Translations under genes and position numbers: made by a program
Notes under the pieces: generated by a model
Told to the model about the DNA's origin: nothing
What the model saw: only the letters and a program-made list of their open reading frames with translations
The model's database searches: none
Assembly (NCBI GenBank): GCA_030522415.1
Contig: CM060113.1
Coordinates: forward strand, 15,056,151-15,120,150
Direction of reading: 5' to 3'
Length of the DNA: 64,000 bases
From: Channallabes apus
Lineage: Eukaryota > Chordata > Actinopteri > Siluriformes > Clariidae
In this document: piece by piece, positions 12,019 to 24,015 of the stretch
Position numbering within the stretch: position 1 is the first letter of the stretch
Layout of the letters: every line of letters starts with the position of its first letter

Positions 12019-13160
12019 AAGTGATCAGTTTAAAGGTGCAATAGCAATTTTATGATGATGAATTAGTTTAAATATCATGTCAATCATGAAGAAAAGTAGC
12101 ACAAAAAACGAGAAGTCTGATGTCGCATCCCCAGTCTGAGTGCATTACACGGCTGAGAAAAGAACTCTGTGCCCTGGTCCGGAAGACTTGTTTACACTTA
12201 TGGATGAGACGCCCGTCAGTCATTTTGTAGACACTGCCCCCGTCTCAGTCTCAAACCAGCAGGCTCCCAGTGCAGCCAGGTATCCCTCCGGAGGAAATAA
12301 AGCAGTATAAACAGAATAAACACTGGCAGTGCTATTCCAGTGCTTGGAGTAATTTATTGCTGGTGAATGGGATGGAGCTGGACCCACATTTATCCACATT
12401 GCTCCTGGTCAGGTCTGTAAACACAATCTGTATAATGCATTAACTCGTTTGACTGCCTGGCTTTACATAACAAATTAAGCAGATGTTCATTTGCGTGTTT
12501 ATTTAGCTGTAACTCAGCTTTAAGCAATTAAATGTCCAAATGCACGTCGTGCCAACGCAGTTCAACTCTAGTGAGCCTGCTAACTCTTGATCAAGCAAAA
12601 TGAAGAAAAAGAAAATAAAAAATATATATATTCAGCAAATTTGAGACCCAATTTATTGCCAAATGTTGCCAAATCATTAAATAAACCCTTAAGATAACAG
12701 TACAATAAAGTAAAAATATCACTGAATAATACTTAAGAGCCTTTAAGATATAGAGTTAGTGAAGTATTATCGACCCCAGCCAGCAGGTGGGTTTTGTTTC
12801 CATGCTGCTGAAACTGATGTATTAATTGAGCTGAAATTAATGGTTGCTTTGATGCTGTAGTGCACTTCTGTGAAATTGATCTATTCAAATACCTCCATCC
12901 ATCACAGGGTTAAATAATTTATTATATACTTCAATAAAACTTTGTGTGATTGTATATTTACATCTCTGCAATCTCTGAAACTTAGAGGATCCAGGAACAA
13001 CCTTATGCTTTCTTATATTTCCAACATATACTGATGTTGGCCATTTCCTGAACAACATTGAATATGGTGCTGTTAGTGCGACATCACCCAGTATTCAGGT
13101 GAGTAAAAGTATAGGGTCAGATATGTTAAAATAAATTATTAAATTGAATTGAATTGAATT
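12019..13160. other. Non-coding
   Basis: No gene, exon or transposon recognised; ends in a (GAATT)n-like run at about 13139-13160. Confidence 0.5.
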
Positions 13161-13171
13161 AAATTAAATTA

Positions 13172-13530
13172 GGCGGCACGGTGGTGTAGTGGTTAGCACT
13201 GTCGCCTTGCACCTCCAGGGTCCGGGTTCGATTCCCGGCCAGGCTCGATTCCCGTCTCTGTGTGCATGGCATGGAGTTTGCATGTTCTTCCCGTGCTTGG
13301 TGGGTTTCCTCCGGGTACTCTGGTTTCCTCCCACAGTCCAAAGACATGCAGATTAGGCTAATTGGCGTTCCAAAATTGACCATAGTGTGTGTGTGTGTGT
13401 GTGTGCTCTGCGATGGATTGGCACGCTGTCCAGGGTGTACTCTGCCTCGTGCCCAGAGTCTCCTGGGATAGGCTCCAGGTCCCCACGACCCTAAATACAG
13501 GATAAAGGTATAGAAGATGAATGAATGAAT
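13172..13530 (+). mobile_element. DANA/Mermaid-type tRNA-SINE, full length
   Basis: Complete copy with duplicated B-box region and (GAAT)n tail. Perfect 11-bp target duplications AAATTAAATTA at 13161-13171 and 13531-13541. Confidence 0.9.
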
Positions 13531-13541
13531 AAATTAAATTA

Positions 13542-14053
13542 ATGACTTTGTGTATCTCTTGTTTGTGTATTATCAATCAATCTGCCAACCCACTGGCATC
13601 ACCAAACAGGTACAATACAGTTTTTTATAGTGTTTCCAGGGTTGTAACTTTTTCCCTTTCAGTCTTCTCATTAGAAAGTGGAATGTATGATCCATTAAGT
13701 TAAGTTTTGGTGATCCCATTGACTTGGCAAGTTGAAAACCCTCCACTTCCTCCTCTGATACCGTGCCTTGAATTGGCATCTCCAATGTATAGTATGTGCA
13801 GCAGCTCTGATAGATCAATTTTCTATTACTTTTTTTTTTACATTCAAAATGGCTTGTTTTTCTTCCACAAAAATCTCTGTTGGTATTCAACAAATGCACG
13901 TCTTCCAGGCAAAAGCCTGGGTATTTTCCAAGCCTACATATTGAGATATATTTGCTGTTTAAACCATAAATATAACAAACATATGTCCATTACATGTTCC
14001 AGTATTTCTGGAATGTGTAATGGGTGGGTTCAAAAAGTTGTTTTATACATCTA

Positions 14054-14121
<68 letters not shown>

Positions 14122-14596
14122 ATATATGTAAATATATATAGTTGATCTGTCATCTCATATTCATCATGATTCTCAAATCCAAATATCTTTAGTGTACAAA
14201 ATTCAAGAACTGGCCCTGCTGTCATAGTCCCCTTTGGCATTTTCAGAGAGGACTGTAAACAAAGTGACGGGTGACGTGTAAGTGTACACCACCCTTGAAT
14301 TGGAAAAACATTTCGTCCATCTAATTTATAAATTAGTTATTAAAAAAAAAGAGTGATGATTACAAAGTCAAATTTTCTGTTTGCAATAGAAATGATGCTC
14401 TATTTTGCCCTCTAGTGGAATAACATCGACAAGCTCTATGAACATTTTTTAAAATTGTAATTCAAGTATGGTCCACAAGAAGATTTTAATTTAGATTGCA
14501 AATTTTACATTTATTTACTGGGCCAGATTAGAGCCTTTGTAGAGCCAGTGCCAGCCAAGAGGCTGTATTTTTGACATCCCTTTTATAGCATGCCTT
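13542..14596. other. Non-coding with (TA)n
   Basis: Long TA microsatellite at 14057-14117; nothing else recognised. Confidence 0.5.
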
Positions 14597-14976
14597 ATAT
14601 ACATGGCCAAAAGTTTGTGGACATCTGACCATCACACCTGGATGTTGGCCTTTCCCAAATTGTTGCTACAATGGTGGATGCACATACTGTAATAATGGTA
14701 TTGCTTAGGAGGTTGGAGTGGAAGAACTCGAATGGCCTGCGCATCTTTGTGATAGACTGGAATGGCGACTGCACCGTAGGCCGCCTCATCCGACATAAAT
14801 GCCCTCAATAAGGCTTTCGTGGCTGAATGGGCAAATCCCCGTAGCTGTGCTCAAAGATCGAATGGAAAGCTCTTCCAGAAAAGTCAGGGTGATTACAAAA
14901 GCAAAGGGGATTAAATCTGTAACGGGATGTTCAACAAGCACATGGTGGGGTGTCCGCATACTTTTGGCACACACAT
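14597..14976 (+). mobile_element. Tc1-like transposon relic with internal deletion
   Basis: Terminal repeats CATGGCCAAAAGTTTGTGG and, at the right, TGTCCGCATACTTTTGGCA. Between them lies a decayed C-terminal part of a Tc1-type transposase (frames reading VEELEWPA and VAEWANP), interrupted by stops. Mariner/Tc1 deletion derivative, inactive. Confidence 0.75.
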
Positions 14977-15955
14977 ACTTGTTTTTACGTTTAGTGTACA
15001 TTTAGATGAATCGTTTTACATTGTTGTTGTCGACTTTGTAAATGTAAAAGACCCTAAGCTTCTACGGTGCTATTTTTAAAGCTTGTTACTTAGAGTCATG
15101 AAATCTTTTTAATAAAAATTCACTAATATTTAAATTATATGAAATAATATTCATTCTACAGATGAACAAAGCCTCCTCTTATGGAGCAGCTTAGGAACCA
15201 CTGGTAGGACACTTTTCATGTGTAATGTCATTTCATTGCATTATTAATACATTATTTATACAATAATACATGTGGTTTTGCTGTTTAGAGTTTACATTAG
15301 TTAGGCACGTACTGTTTCATATCACACCTGAAACTAAGACTATGACTCTAATTTACAGGCTGATGAGAAGCAGCAGTGAAGCTCAGGAGATATTCTGCTT
15401 GCATTTTTCTTGGTGACATTTTGCAGGAGCTTAATGCCCCAAAGTACCTTCAATCCGAAAAATAAACAGAAAACAACGAGGACATTGTGTGCCTGTCAGC
15501 TTACCTTCATCAGTTTTAATCTTTCTTTTTTTTAACTTGACATTTTGGCAATGGTTAAGGTTATTTACTTACCCTAAAAGAATTTTTTTTTAATTATAAA
15601 AAGCCCCTCTATTTACTCCATGCCTTTGTGAATGATGCTTACAGAATAGTTTGTTACCTTTGTAATGTGCATTTGTAATGAAATTCTTTATTGTATAAAA
15701 AATAGTTATGTGTGTTGTCTTATGTTCCTTTTTTTAGTACTGCTACATAAGAAGTGATTTGTAATCAGTACCAGGAGTTTGGACATAATCAGATCAGCTT
15801 TATTGAGGGATTTTTAAAATAAAAAAAAATCATATGATGACGGTATAAGTATAATAACAGCAATAACAGTATAAGGACACCAACTGTAATACGGTTAGCG
15901 AAACAGGGTCTTGGAGCTCCATTGTGTATTCCTCCGGTTTCTTTGCATGGGGTCA
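14977..15955. other. Non-coding
   Basis: AT-rich; no gene or clear repeat recognised. Confidence 0.45.
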
Positions 15956-16890
15956 GAATCCGAATCAGAAAGAGTTTTATTGCCAAGTACGCTTGCACGT
16001 ACAAGGAATTTGTTTTAGTGTCGGAGCTTCCAGAACAAAAAATACAAATGACAAGACAAAAACAGCCAGGTTACACAAAAAAAAAAAAATGGTTGACATC
16101 AAATGGAGTACGGTGTGAGATACTTTTAAAAAAGTTACATGAATATCTGAAATCTGTGGTATTCATTCATTCATTCTGTACCGCTTTATCCTTATATACA
16201 GGGTCGCGGGGGCCTGGAGCCTATCCCAGGAAACTTAGGGCACAAGGCGGGGTACACCCTGGACAGGGTGCCAATCCATCGCAGGGCACACACACATACT
16301 CACATACACACACTCATTCACAAACACTACGGGCAATTTGGAATGTCAATTAACCTAACGTACATGTCTTTGGATTGTGGGAGGAAACCGGAGTACCCGG
16401 AGGAAACCCACCAAGCACGGGGAGAACATGCAAACTCCATGCACACAGAGACGGGAATCGAACCTGGCCGCCATCCTGTGGTATTATACAGTATATTGCA
16501 CAGTGGTATTATACACAATATTGCACATATATTTATTGACCGTTAGAATGATGTTTAACTGTTAAGGAGGTAGATTGCCTGGGGGAAAAAACTGTTCTTG
16601 TGCCTGACTGTCCTGGTGTTCGGTGCTCTGTAGCGTCGACCCGACGGCAAAAGTTCAAAGAGAAGGTGGCTTGGGTGTGAGGGGTCCAAAGTGATATTCC
16701 ATGCCCTTTTCTTCATTTTAGATATATACAGTATATGGATCAGATGCTGGAGAGGGTCAAGAAGCTTAGACCATGGCGTTTAGGTCAGGAGTAGGACTAT
16801 TTGATGAATCAGGTTCTCAGCAGGCATTGTAGAGGGTCAGATTGACCATGTGACTGGTCAGGGCAGCAGATTGGCACAAGCCAGTTTTGT
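15956..16890. repeat. Dispersed fish repeat, interrupted by a SINE
   Basis: Starts with ATTGCCAAGTACGCTTGCAC...ACAAGGAATTTG and continues after the SINE with TTGCACAGTGGTATT and a GTGCTCTGTAGCGTCGACC segment. Both halves belong to one widespread teleost repeat, probably a non-LTR element UTR. The right boundary is uncertain. Confidence 0.55.
16164..16475 (-). mobile_element. tRNA-SINE inserted in a repeat, with TSD
   Basis: Body and tail intact; the 5' head is reduced to GGCGGCCAGGTTCGATTCCC. Target duplications CTGTGGTATT at 16154-16163 and 16476-16485. Confidence 0.85.
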
Positions 16891-17256
16891 TACCAGCTTG
16901 CTTCTTAGCTTCAATAGGATCCTGATGTGATTAGGAAGAAATAACCTAATCCAGAACTTTTTGAATTAATTTGACTTTTTCATTCAGAGGTTGTCTCCTG
17001 AGTTAGGGCCCCTGTCCAGTCCCCAAAGCTCTCTTTTTTTTATTTAAAGGTATAACCAAAGACTACATGACACGCCAAAGAAACTTAAGGAAAATGGACA
17101 AAAATACTAAAACATACCTGCTTCTTGAATTACAGCTTTATATTCACATACACATTTTTGTCAGGACCTACTGTAGGTGATACTGGTAATTACGACTATG
17201 TTAATTTCAATATGTCTTCTTTTTAAAGTAGACCTGTAGTTCTTTCATCATACAGT

Positions 17257-17536
17257 CATCTTCTATACCTACAGGGTCGCAGGGGGCCTGAAGCCTATCC
17301 CATGAGAATTGGGACACAAGGCAGGGTACACCTTGGACAGGGGGTCAATCCATTGCAGAGTACACATACACACACAATCTCACTACAGGCAAACCTAATC
17401 TGCATGCCTTTGGACTGGGGGAGGAAACCCACCAAGCACAGGGAGAACACATTTACGTACATACCCGATGTGGGAATTGAACCCTCGACACTGGAGGTGC
17501 GAGGCCACAGCGTTAACCACTACGTCACCGTGCCAC
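17257..17536 (-). mobile_element. tRNA-SINE, diverged
   Basis: Minus-strand copy ending in the tRNA-like head (complement reads GTAGTGGTTAACGCTGTGGCC). No long tail. Confidence 0.7.
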
Positions 17537-18354
17537 ATGTAATTTTTGTAACCAAAAAGACGTTTTCTTTTTGGGTACCCACCAAATATTCCCACAAGGT
17601 CACAACAGGCAGATAAACCTGTATTTATGGTGAGATTTGCAGATTTGCATTATTTAGAGCTGCAAAAGTAAGACATATGTTGTATCGCAAGTTCCCACAA
17701 CAACCATTCACTTGTTTTATTTTGACATTTAAGCCCCACTGCAGTAATAAGCCAGGTGGAAAAGCTTTTCTTCTCACCAAAGTTTATATGGAGTAAGTGT
17801 ACTGTATTTCTCTTCAGCATCATGCCTTCGAAAAATCATAATGATAAGCTTGTATATGTGGGGGTATACTGTATATATATTGTACATTTCATACTACAGT
17901 ACATATGTATCATAATCTGTCACAATCTGTGATTTATGTTTTGTATGACCTCACTTGGAGATCAGGAATCTTTTCTTCCTTTCTTGCTCTAATGCTGCGT
18001 CTCTGCTGGTGCTTCTGTAGATGTGTATATGAGTAATGAACACTATTCGTCACATGAGCAAAGCTATGAATGAACAAGAAGCCAAGATGGTACAGTAATT
18101 ACGGATGTGGAAGTGAAGGGCTTAGTGAGTTTCATGTGCCTGTTAGCTTGCTTGTAGCCATGCTCTCCTGATCAGACAATCAGCTATCATCCCTTTACTT
18201 CAATCTCCTCATGCTCCATGTTCTGTTAAATATCAGGGTTATTTTATATGCCGGTGAACATTTCTGGATGATGCTGGTCAAATATCGACTAACAATACAG
18301 TATGTCTTGTTTAGTTATTACAGGTCAGTATTGGGATGTTTAGACTTGAAATAG
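17537..18354. other. Non-coding
   Basis: Nothing recognised. Confidence 0.45.
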
Positions 18355-18764
18355 GGGCCTCCGAGTGGCGCAGTGGTAAAGTGCTCGCCCTATCATCCGG
18401 AGATCGCGAGTTCGATTCTCGGGTGATGCTGTAACCTCTCGCAGCCGGAGGTCTAGAGAGAGCTGATTGGCCGAGCTCTCTCAGAGGGGAGGGATGTGAG
18501 GTACTTAGTGCTCCCCCACATTAATAACGGCTCTTCAGACAATCAGTGGTGTCTGTGAGCTCACGCAAGCGGAAGGAGCAGAGTGTGTTACTCTGCCCCG
18601 AACAGTGCGTGAGCGAGCAGTTCGAAACTCGGTTGGCGTCACATGGTTCGGAGGAAACGTGATAGTCTTCGGTCCTCCTGACTGAGTGGTAGTAGTAGCC
18701 TTAATGTGGGAGCCCCCTAGTGACGGGGAGGAAAAGTCCCCCAAAAAAATAAAACAAAAAAAAA
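18355..18764 (+). mobile_element. tRNA-derived SINE of a second family
   Basis: Head GGGGCCTCCGAGTGGCGCAG has an A box (TGGCGCAGTGG, 18366-18376) and B box (GAGTTCGATTC, 18409-18419). It ends with a CCCCCTAGTGACGGGGAGG segment and an A-rich tail. About 400 bp, unrelated to the DANA/Mermaid body. Confidence 0.7.
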
Positions 18765-20404
18765 TGCATCCTGCATACAGTAGATCAACCTTGTATATAC
18801 GTAAATGCAGTTAGACTAGTTTAATTTAGTTATTAGAAAGACGACATATACCAGCCTTTGGTCACACAATACAATATGGATGTTGGTACTCATGCATGCC
18901 ACAAAAAAAGTGTCTTGATGTGCCCTCCAGTCCCCCACCCCCCTCCCCCATCTCTGATCTCTGTGATTCATGATATCAAAATGGACACCGTATTCATTCA
19001 TATTCTGTACGACAAGAACTCAGCTGAGTTGTATTTCTCTGCTGTGCCTTTGTCTCTCCTAGTGAATCTCCCTAAGTGTATACGTCCTCTCTAGTAGCAA
19101 TACAAATGTAAAACAGCCTAATTGACTTTCCGCCCAAAGACGAGACTTAGCACACGCAACATGATAATTACTCGCTGACCCGGTGAGACTCTTTTGTGCC
19201 GAGGAATTGCACACTCGAGCCCACACGTGTCTTATCTATTGTTCTACCTGGAGATAAGGTCCCACAATTGACTTTTTGCTATATTCAACTTTTGTTGTAT
19301 AGAAAAGAGTCTATTTCATGTCATGGTTTATTATGAAGCCGAATCACCTTGCAGATATGTTTTGCCCCAGACGAACCTTTTTGAAAACGATTTAGCATTT
19401 ATAACGGCAGTGAAAATCATGTCTAATAAATTAGTAGCAATTTGGCCATTTTAAAGGTTGCTGCAGTAAGGGCAAGGCAGTGGTTTTATAACTAATTTAT
19501 TTAAATGAGTTTGTTCTTAATTGGCTATCCTAGTTAAGTAAAGGTTAAATAAACACCGCCTTAAGAAAAACGTTGAGTGACAGGCTAGCTTAACGCACAG
19601 CCAATTATGGAAGGATTTCCTGTGCTGGGGGCATGAGCACATTGTTGGATGTTGGTTTATTCTTCAGCTGAATGCAAAAGCCAGAGGGATGCTATTTCAT
19701 GCAATCAACATCCCTCAACTGACATTTAATACATTGTGTGCATGACTGCACGACTGCAGAGGGCCTCTCTTGCTCTCCGCTGCTTTCGGCAGCCTCGCTG
19801 ACAGCACACACAATGCACAGTGCAAACTGTATTATTTCAGCCCTGTGGCTGACTTCTCCACTCATAAACTTCTGCTCACGTACATTTTTCTATAAGGACA
19901 ATCTCTTCGTCTCCTTTTTAACCTTACCATTTTTACTATCTCTTTTTATATATAAAGGCTACTTGGAAATCTCATTTTGCTTTCACTTAGTGTAAATGAA
20001 ATTCAGCTCCGTGGTTCACATGAGGCTTCAGTGCAGGTTAATTCCACACATTAGGAAGCGAATGTGCCCGGCTACTTTATTTATAATAAATTGAAATCTA
20101 TATTTACATAACAAGTCTCCTGGGGTTAAGAACTACAATGTTGAGTTGAAATTGAGTGGAACATGTTGTATTGTGTTACCTTGGTGATGGTGGATGCAGA
20201 TGTTTAAAAATTGAAGATAATGTCGTGTGGACGGCTCAGGTTCTTGACGCTCACACAAGTTAAATCACTGCATAGGTCAGCATACTGAGAAGTAAACTCT
20301 CTTTAACCAATATCTCATATAGATGCAGCTATATAGATGCACTATAGCCAAGGGACATGCTCACTAAGACAATTATATCAAGTCCTGTTTGTTGCTTTCT
20401 TCAG
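18765..20404. other. Non-coding, repeat-poor, upstream of nexmif start exon
   Basis: No transposon recognised over 1.6 kb, unusual for this window. Compact GC-balanced stretches at about 19100-19270 and 19570-19880 could be conserved non-coding elements. Confidence 0.4.
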
Positions 20405-20529
20405 GTGGGACAGTGGAGATGATGCACAAGCAGAGTGACACTCTCACACACTGATGGATGTCCTAAAGGAGACAGGTCTCCATGTGCCGACTTTGAATTC
20501 AGTGCAGCCCAGTGCATTAGACCAGACTG
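20405..20529 (+). other. nexmif: nexmif start-codon exon (5' UTR plus first 25 codons)
   Basis: A pyrimidine-rich acceptor ending ttgctttcttcag precedes 20405, and a strong donor (ACTG|gtaagt) follows 20529. ATG at 20454 opens 25 codons (MDVLKETGLHVPTLNSVQPS...) and ends with one base. That fits exactly with the two bases at 28112-28113, and the joined frame runs into the giant exon. Human NEXMIF likewise has a short N-terminal segment from an upstream exon, with little sequence conservation. A short upstream ORF (20419-20454) overlaps the start codon. No other in-phase candidate was noticed in the 7.6-kb intron. Confidence 0.72.
20419..20454 (+). promoter_or_regulatory. uORF overlapping the nexmif start codon (TGATG)
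   Basis: Two adjacent ATGs at 20419 and 20422 open an 11-codon reading frame whose stop TGA (20452-20454) shares its last base with the proposed nexmif ATG (20454-20456). This layout can allow termination-reinitiation or repress main-ORF translation. It is read directly from sequence; any function is inferred. Confidence 0.45.
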
Positions 20530-23500
20530 GTAAGTCAAAAGCATGTTACTCTGATTAGAATCGAATATCTGGTACTGTTCTTCGCTTTTCTTCTGACCCC
20601 ATTATCATTGCACTCTTGGCCGTCTATCAGACAAAATCTTAGCTTGGTTCCTTTTTAAAATGATTGTGGCTGTTAAATTGACAAATCTAATTGTGGACAG
20701 GGGTAGCTCAGTGGTTAAGGCATTGGACTACGGTTCGGAAGATCCCAGGTTCAAACCCCACAACCACCAAGTTGCCACTGTTGGGCTCTTGAGCAAGGCC
20801 CTTAACCCTCAGCTGCTCAGATGTATAATGAGATAAAAATGTAAGTCGCTCTGGATAAGAGCGTCTGCTAAAATGCCTAAATGTAATGTAAATCTAATTG
20901 TGGCATTAGTCTTTCCTGTTCACATTGCATACAAGTTAAATTAAGTCTTTATTTGTCACATATACTGTACATTACAGCACAGTGAAATTCTTTCTTCACG
21001 TATCCCAGCGAAACTGGGGTCAGAGCGCAGGTTCAGCCATGAGACAGCGCCCCCGGAGCAGATAGGGGTAAGGGCCTTGCTCAAGGGGCCCAACAGTAGT
21101 AACCTGGTGGAGCTGGGGATCAAACTGCCGATCTTCCGATCAATAACTCAGTTCCTTAGCCCTCTGAGCTACCACTGCCCCAAAATGACATGGCATGCTT
21201 CAGTCCAGGTAGCTTCTGTAGACCATTTATATAAGTCTATCAAGCTTTATTTTATCATGAACTGCCCTCTACTCGATACAGGCTGAGGGATTTGAAGATA
21301 AAAGCTGAGCCAACGCCACTGTCATAGTCACAAAGATAAGTACTGTAGCAAGTCCTCTCTCTGACCAAGTGAATACCACCTCTACTGAACTCTGGATCAG
21401 AGCATTCTTTTTTTTTTTTTTCAGAGGAACAGCAATGAACCATTCTGCAGTTAGTTACTCTTTGCTCATTACCAAAATATGGTGCAGAGAAATTGATTTC
21501 TCCACCATTCACAAATGCCAGAGGCCATTAAGGACCACACTGACAGCTGCTTTAACAAATGGCGGTAGTTGCTTGCTCACATATATTTAGTTTCCTTTAC
21601 CCCTGGAATTTAAGTGCTTCAGTGTTATGTAGCGTCAGACACGCAATACACTGGAAACGTCACGAGAAAAAAATGTTACTTCACTCTCCCTTTATTTTTG
21701 TGGCGCAAAGTTATTGGAAAATTGTCAGCATGATATTTTAATTTATACCAGCTTTAGACTTCCTGCTGAGATCCTCGGAATGTATTCACATTTGTACATA
21801 TTTCAGAAAAGGTAGACAGGGTTGGTTCTGTGAATAATACCCGTAGTATAAAGCTTTCAGAGCCTGTCAGTTGTCTTGACATGCTTCATTTTTGGCTCTT
21901 CTCAAATCAATGGAAGAGAAACTTGCTTCTCTGAATAAAAAGCACACAAGCCAGGACCTTCATCCTGCCAATTCATAACAGGCAGGCATGTGGTCATTTA
22001 TTCACAGAGCTATCTGGCAGAAATCAAACCTGGACTGAGGATTGGAGACGGACTACAAATTGCAAATGTCTGGGGATGCCACCACCAGCTTTGGTCCAGA
22101 CCAGTTTAATAAACCAACCATGTTTATTTTTGTGGCATTTTTTTAGACTGGGTATTTCATTCGAACCTCGTAAATCCTAAAAGTGAAACAAGGTTTAGTT
22201 TGTTCACCTTGCAGTGTGTCTAGCATAAACAGTGTTGGCAATGAAAGGCTCAGGACATTGTAACCTATTGCCAGAAGCCAGGATAACCCCATATGCTGCT
22301 GTATAGCTATCCAAAAATTGCAAAAAAAAAAAAAAAAAAAAGTAATAATAATCTGCACAGTTAGAGAACATACACTGATATGCAAAGAATCAAAAAACAA
22401 CGACTCAAAAACCTGTTGGAGTTTTGTATGTACTGTACACTCTTACAAGCTTCAGATATTGTAAGAGCGAACAGAAATATGTGATGCTACTTCCCTCTCA
22501 CCCTTCAGTGTCAGAACCAATTAGTGAGCTTCTGTCAACTCCCTGTGATACTCTGCTCCACAGCTTGGCAGAAAGAGGAGCAATCAGCTGTTGGAACAGC
22601 TGAGGATTCTGGATGAACATGCAAAGCCGATTCCAATACATAAGAAGTAAACCTGCTACCGTACATTAGATAAAGAATTGTCGCAAGCATGGAGTGCATT
22701 CCATTGTCTAAGTAAATAAAGAGGAGTGCATTCCATGACCTGAAAGTGCAACGGGAAAAAAATGGTTCTAGTCCACTGTTAACGAATAAAAGGGTGGATT
22801 CCAGTGACTTACATCTGCTGGCATTCAAAGCACAAGAGTTTTTGCCTGTAGATCCTATTAATTTATAGGGACAAAGGGAACATTTTCTATAAGCATTGCT
22901 CACAGATGTTTGAGAGCTGTGTGGCACCGTTTATGTTAGTGAAAAGTGATCAAGGACTAAAAGCAGTACGGTCTTTGTATTATTTGACACACCATTCGCC
23001 CATGACATGGAAGGTCACCTCCATTCATTTAATATACAGTTTTCTTCCTACTGTACTGTACATTGTTGTAGTTTCATCTTAAGGCATATTTAATATTAAA
23101 TACATTATGAGTCATTCAGTTCATTTCGAGTGTATACCTTTTTTCTTTTTTCTTACAACGAATTCAGATTTGCATTTACATCCAAAATGAGCAGGACAGA
23201 ATGACTATGTCAAGGAAAATCTTCCTGAGACAAACAGATGTTGAAAGCACTGGAAAGTCCTACAAAAGACAAACAATATGCATACAGAAGAGTGTGCAGC
23301 AGAGCAAGTAAATGTGAATAGCCCATCGCAACTTATGGCAAATCAATAACATGAATCTTTTATTTGATTTTCTGCTTGTCTATGCACACTGTCTGCTTTA
23401 GTTGATGTACAGTATATGGATATATACATAGCTATACTGTGTGGCCGAAATGAAACATTTCTTATGCCTGTATAAAAAAAAAAGATTGATGAAAGAAATA

Positions 23501-23967
23501 TAGTCCGAAAATTACCATGATCACGGATGAGTTAAACGCTTGTGGAAGTCGCATCATAATAAGTCAAAAGCAGCTGTTTTTACTAGTGCACGTAACAGCA
23601 TTTGCACACAAAACATGCACAGAACTCATAAGATTGGGAGTAAACAGCTGTGTGTGTGTGTGAGACCATAAGAAAACCATGTGTTAGTCAGGCTCCTCAG
23701 AAAAAAAGGCTTTAATTTGCTAGACAGCATAAAGATTGCACCTTAGAACAATGTGATCTGATGAGCCAAGGTGTATTTTATTGCATAGCCATGGGCATAT
23801 TTGGGTAACTAGGGAAGGAAGTGCATGAAGTGATGCACCCATAATGCACTGTGCTCACTCTACAAGCTGGGGTTTTGATCCGCAGTCGGTGAAGTCAGCT
23901 GACTACTTGAATTTACTGAATCACCAGGTTATCCGATAACTGGATATTTTTCTTCCCTGACGTCATA

Positions 23968-24015
<48 letters not shown>

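Noticed and set aside
15922..16353. 143-codon plus frame
   Set aside because: Composite of a dispersed repeat and an antisense SINE.
18355..18430. A genuine tRNA gene
   Set aside because: A and B boxes are present, but the cloverleaf is imperfect and the sequence continues into a 330-bp SINE body with an A-rich tail.
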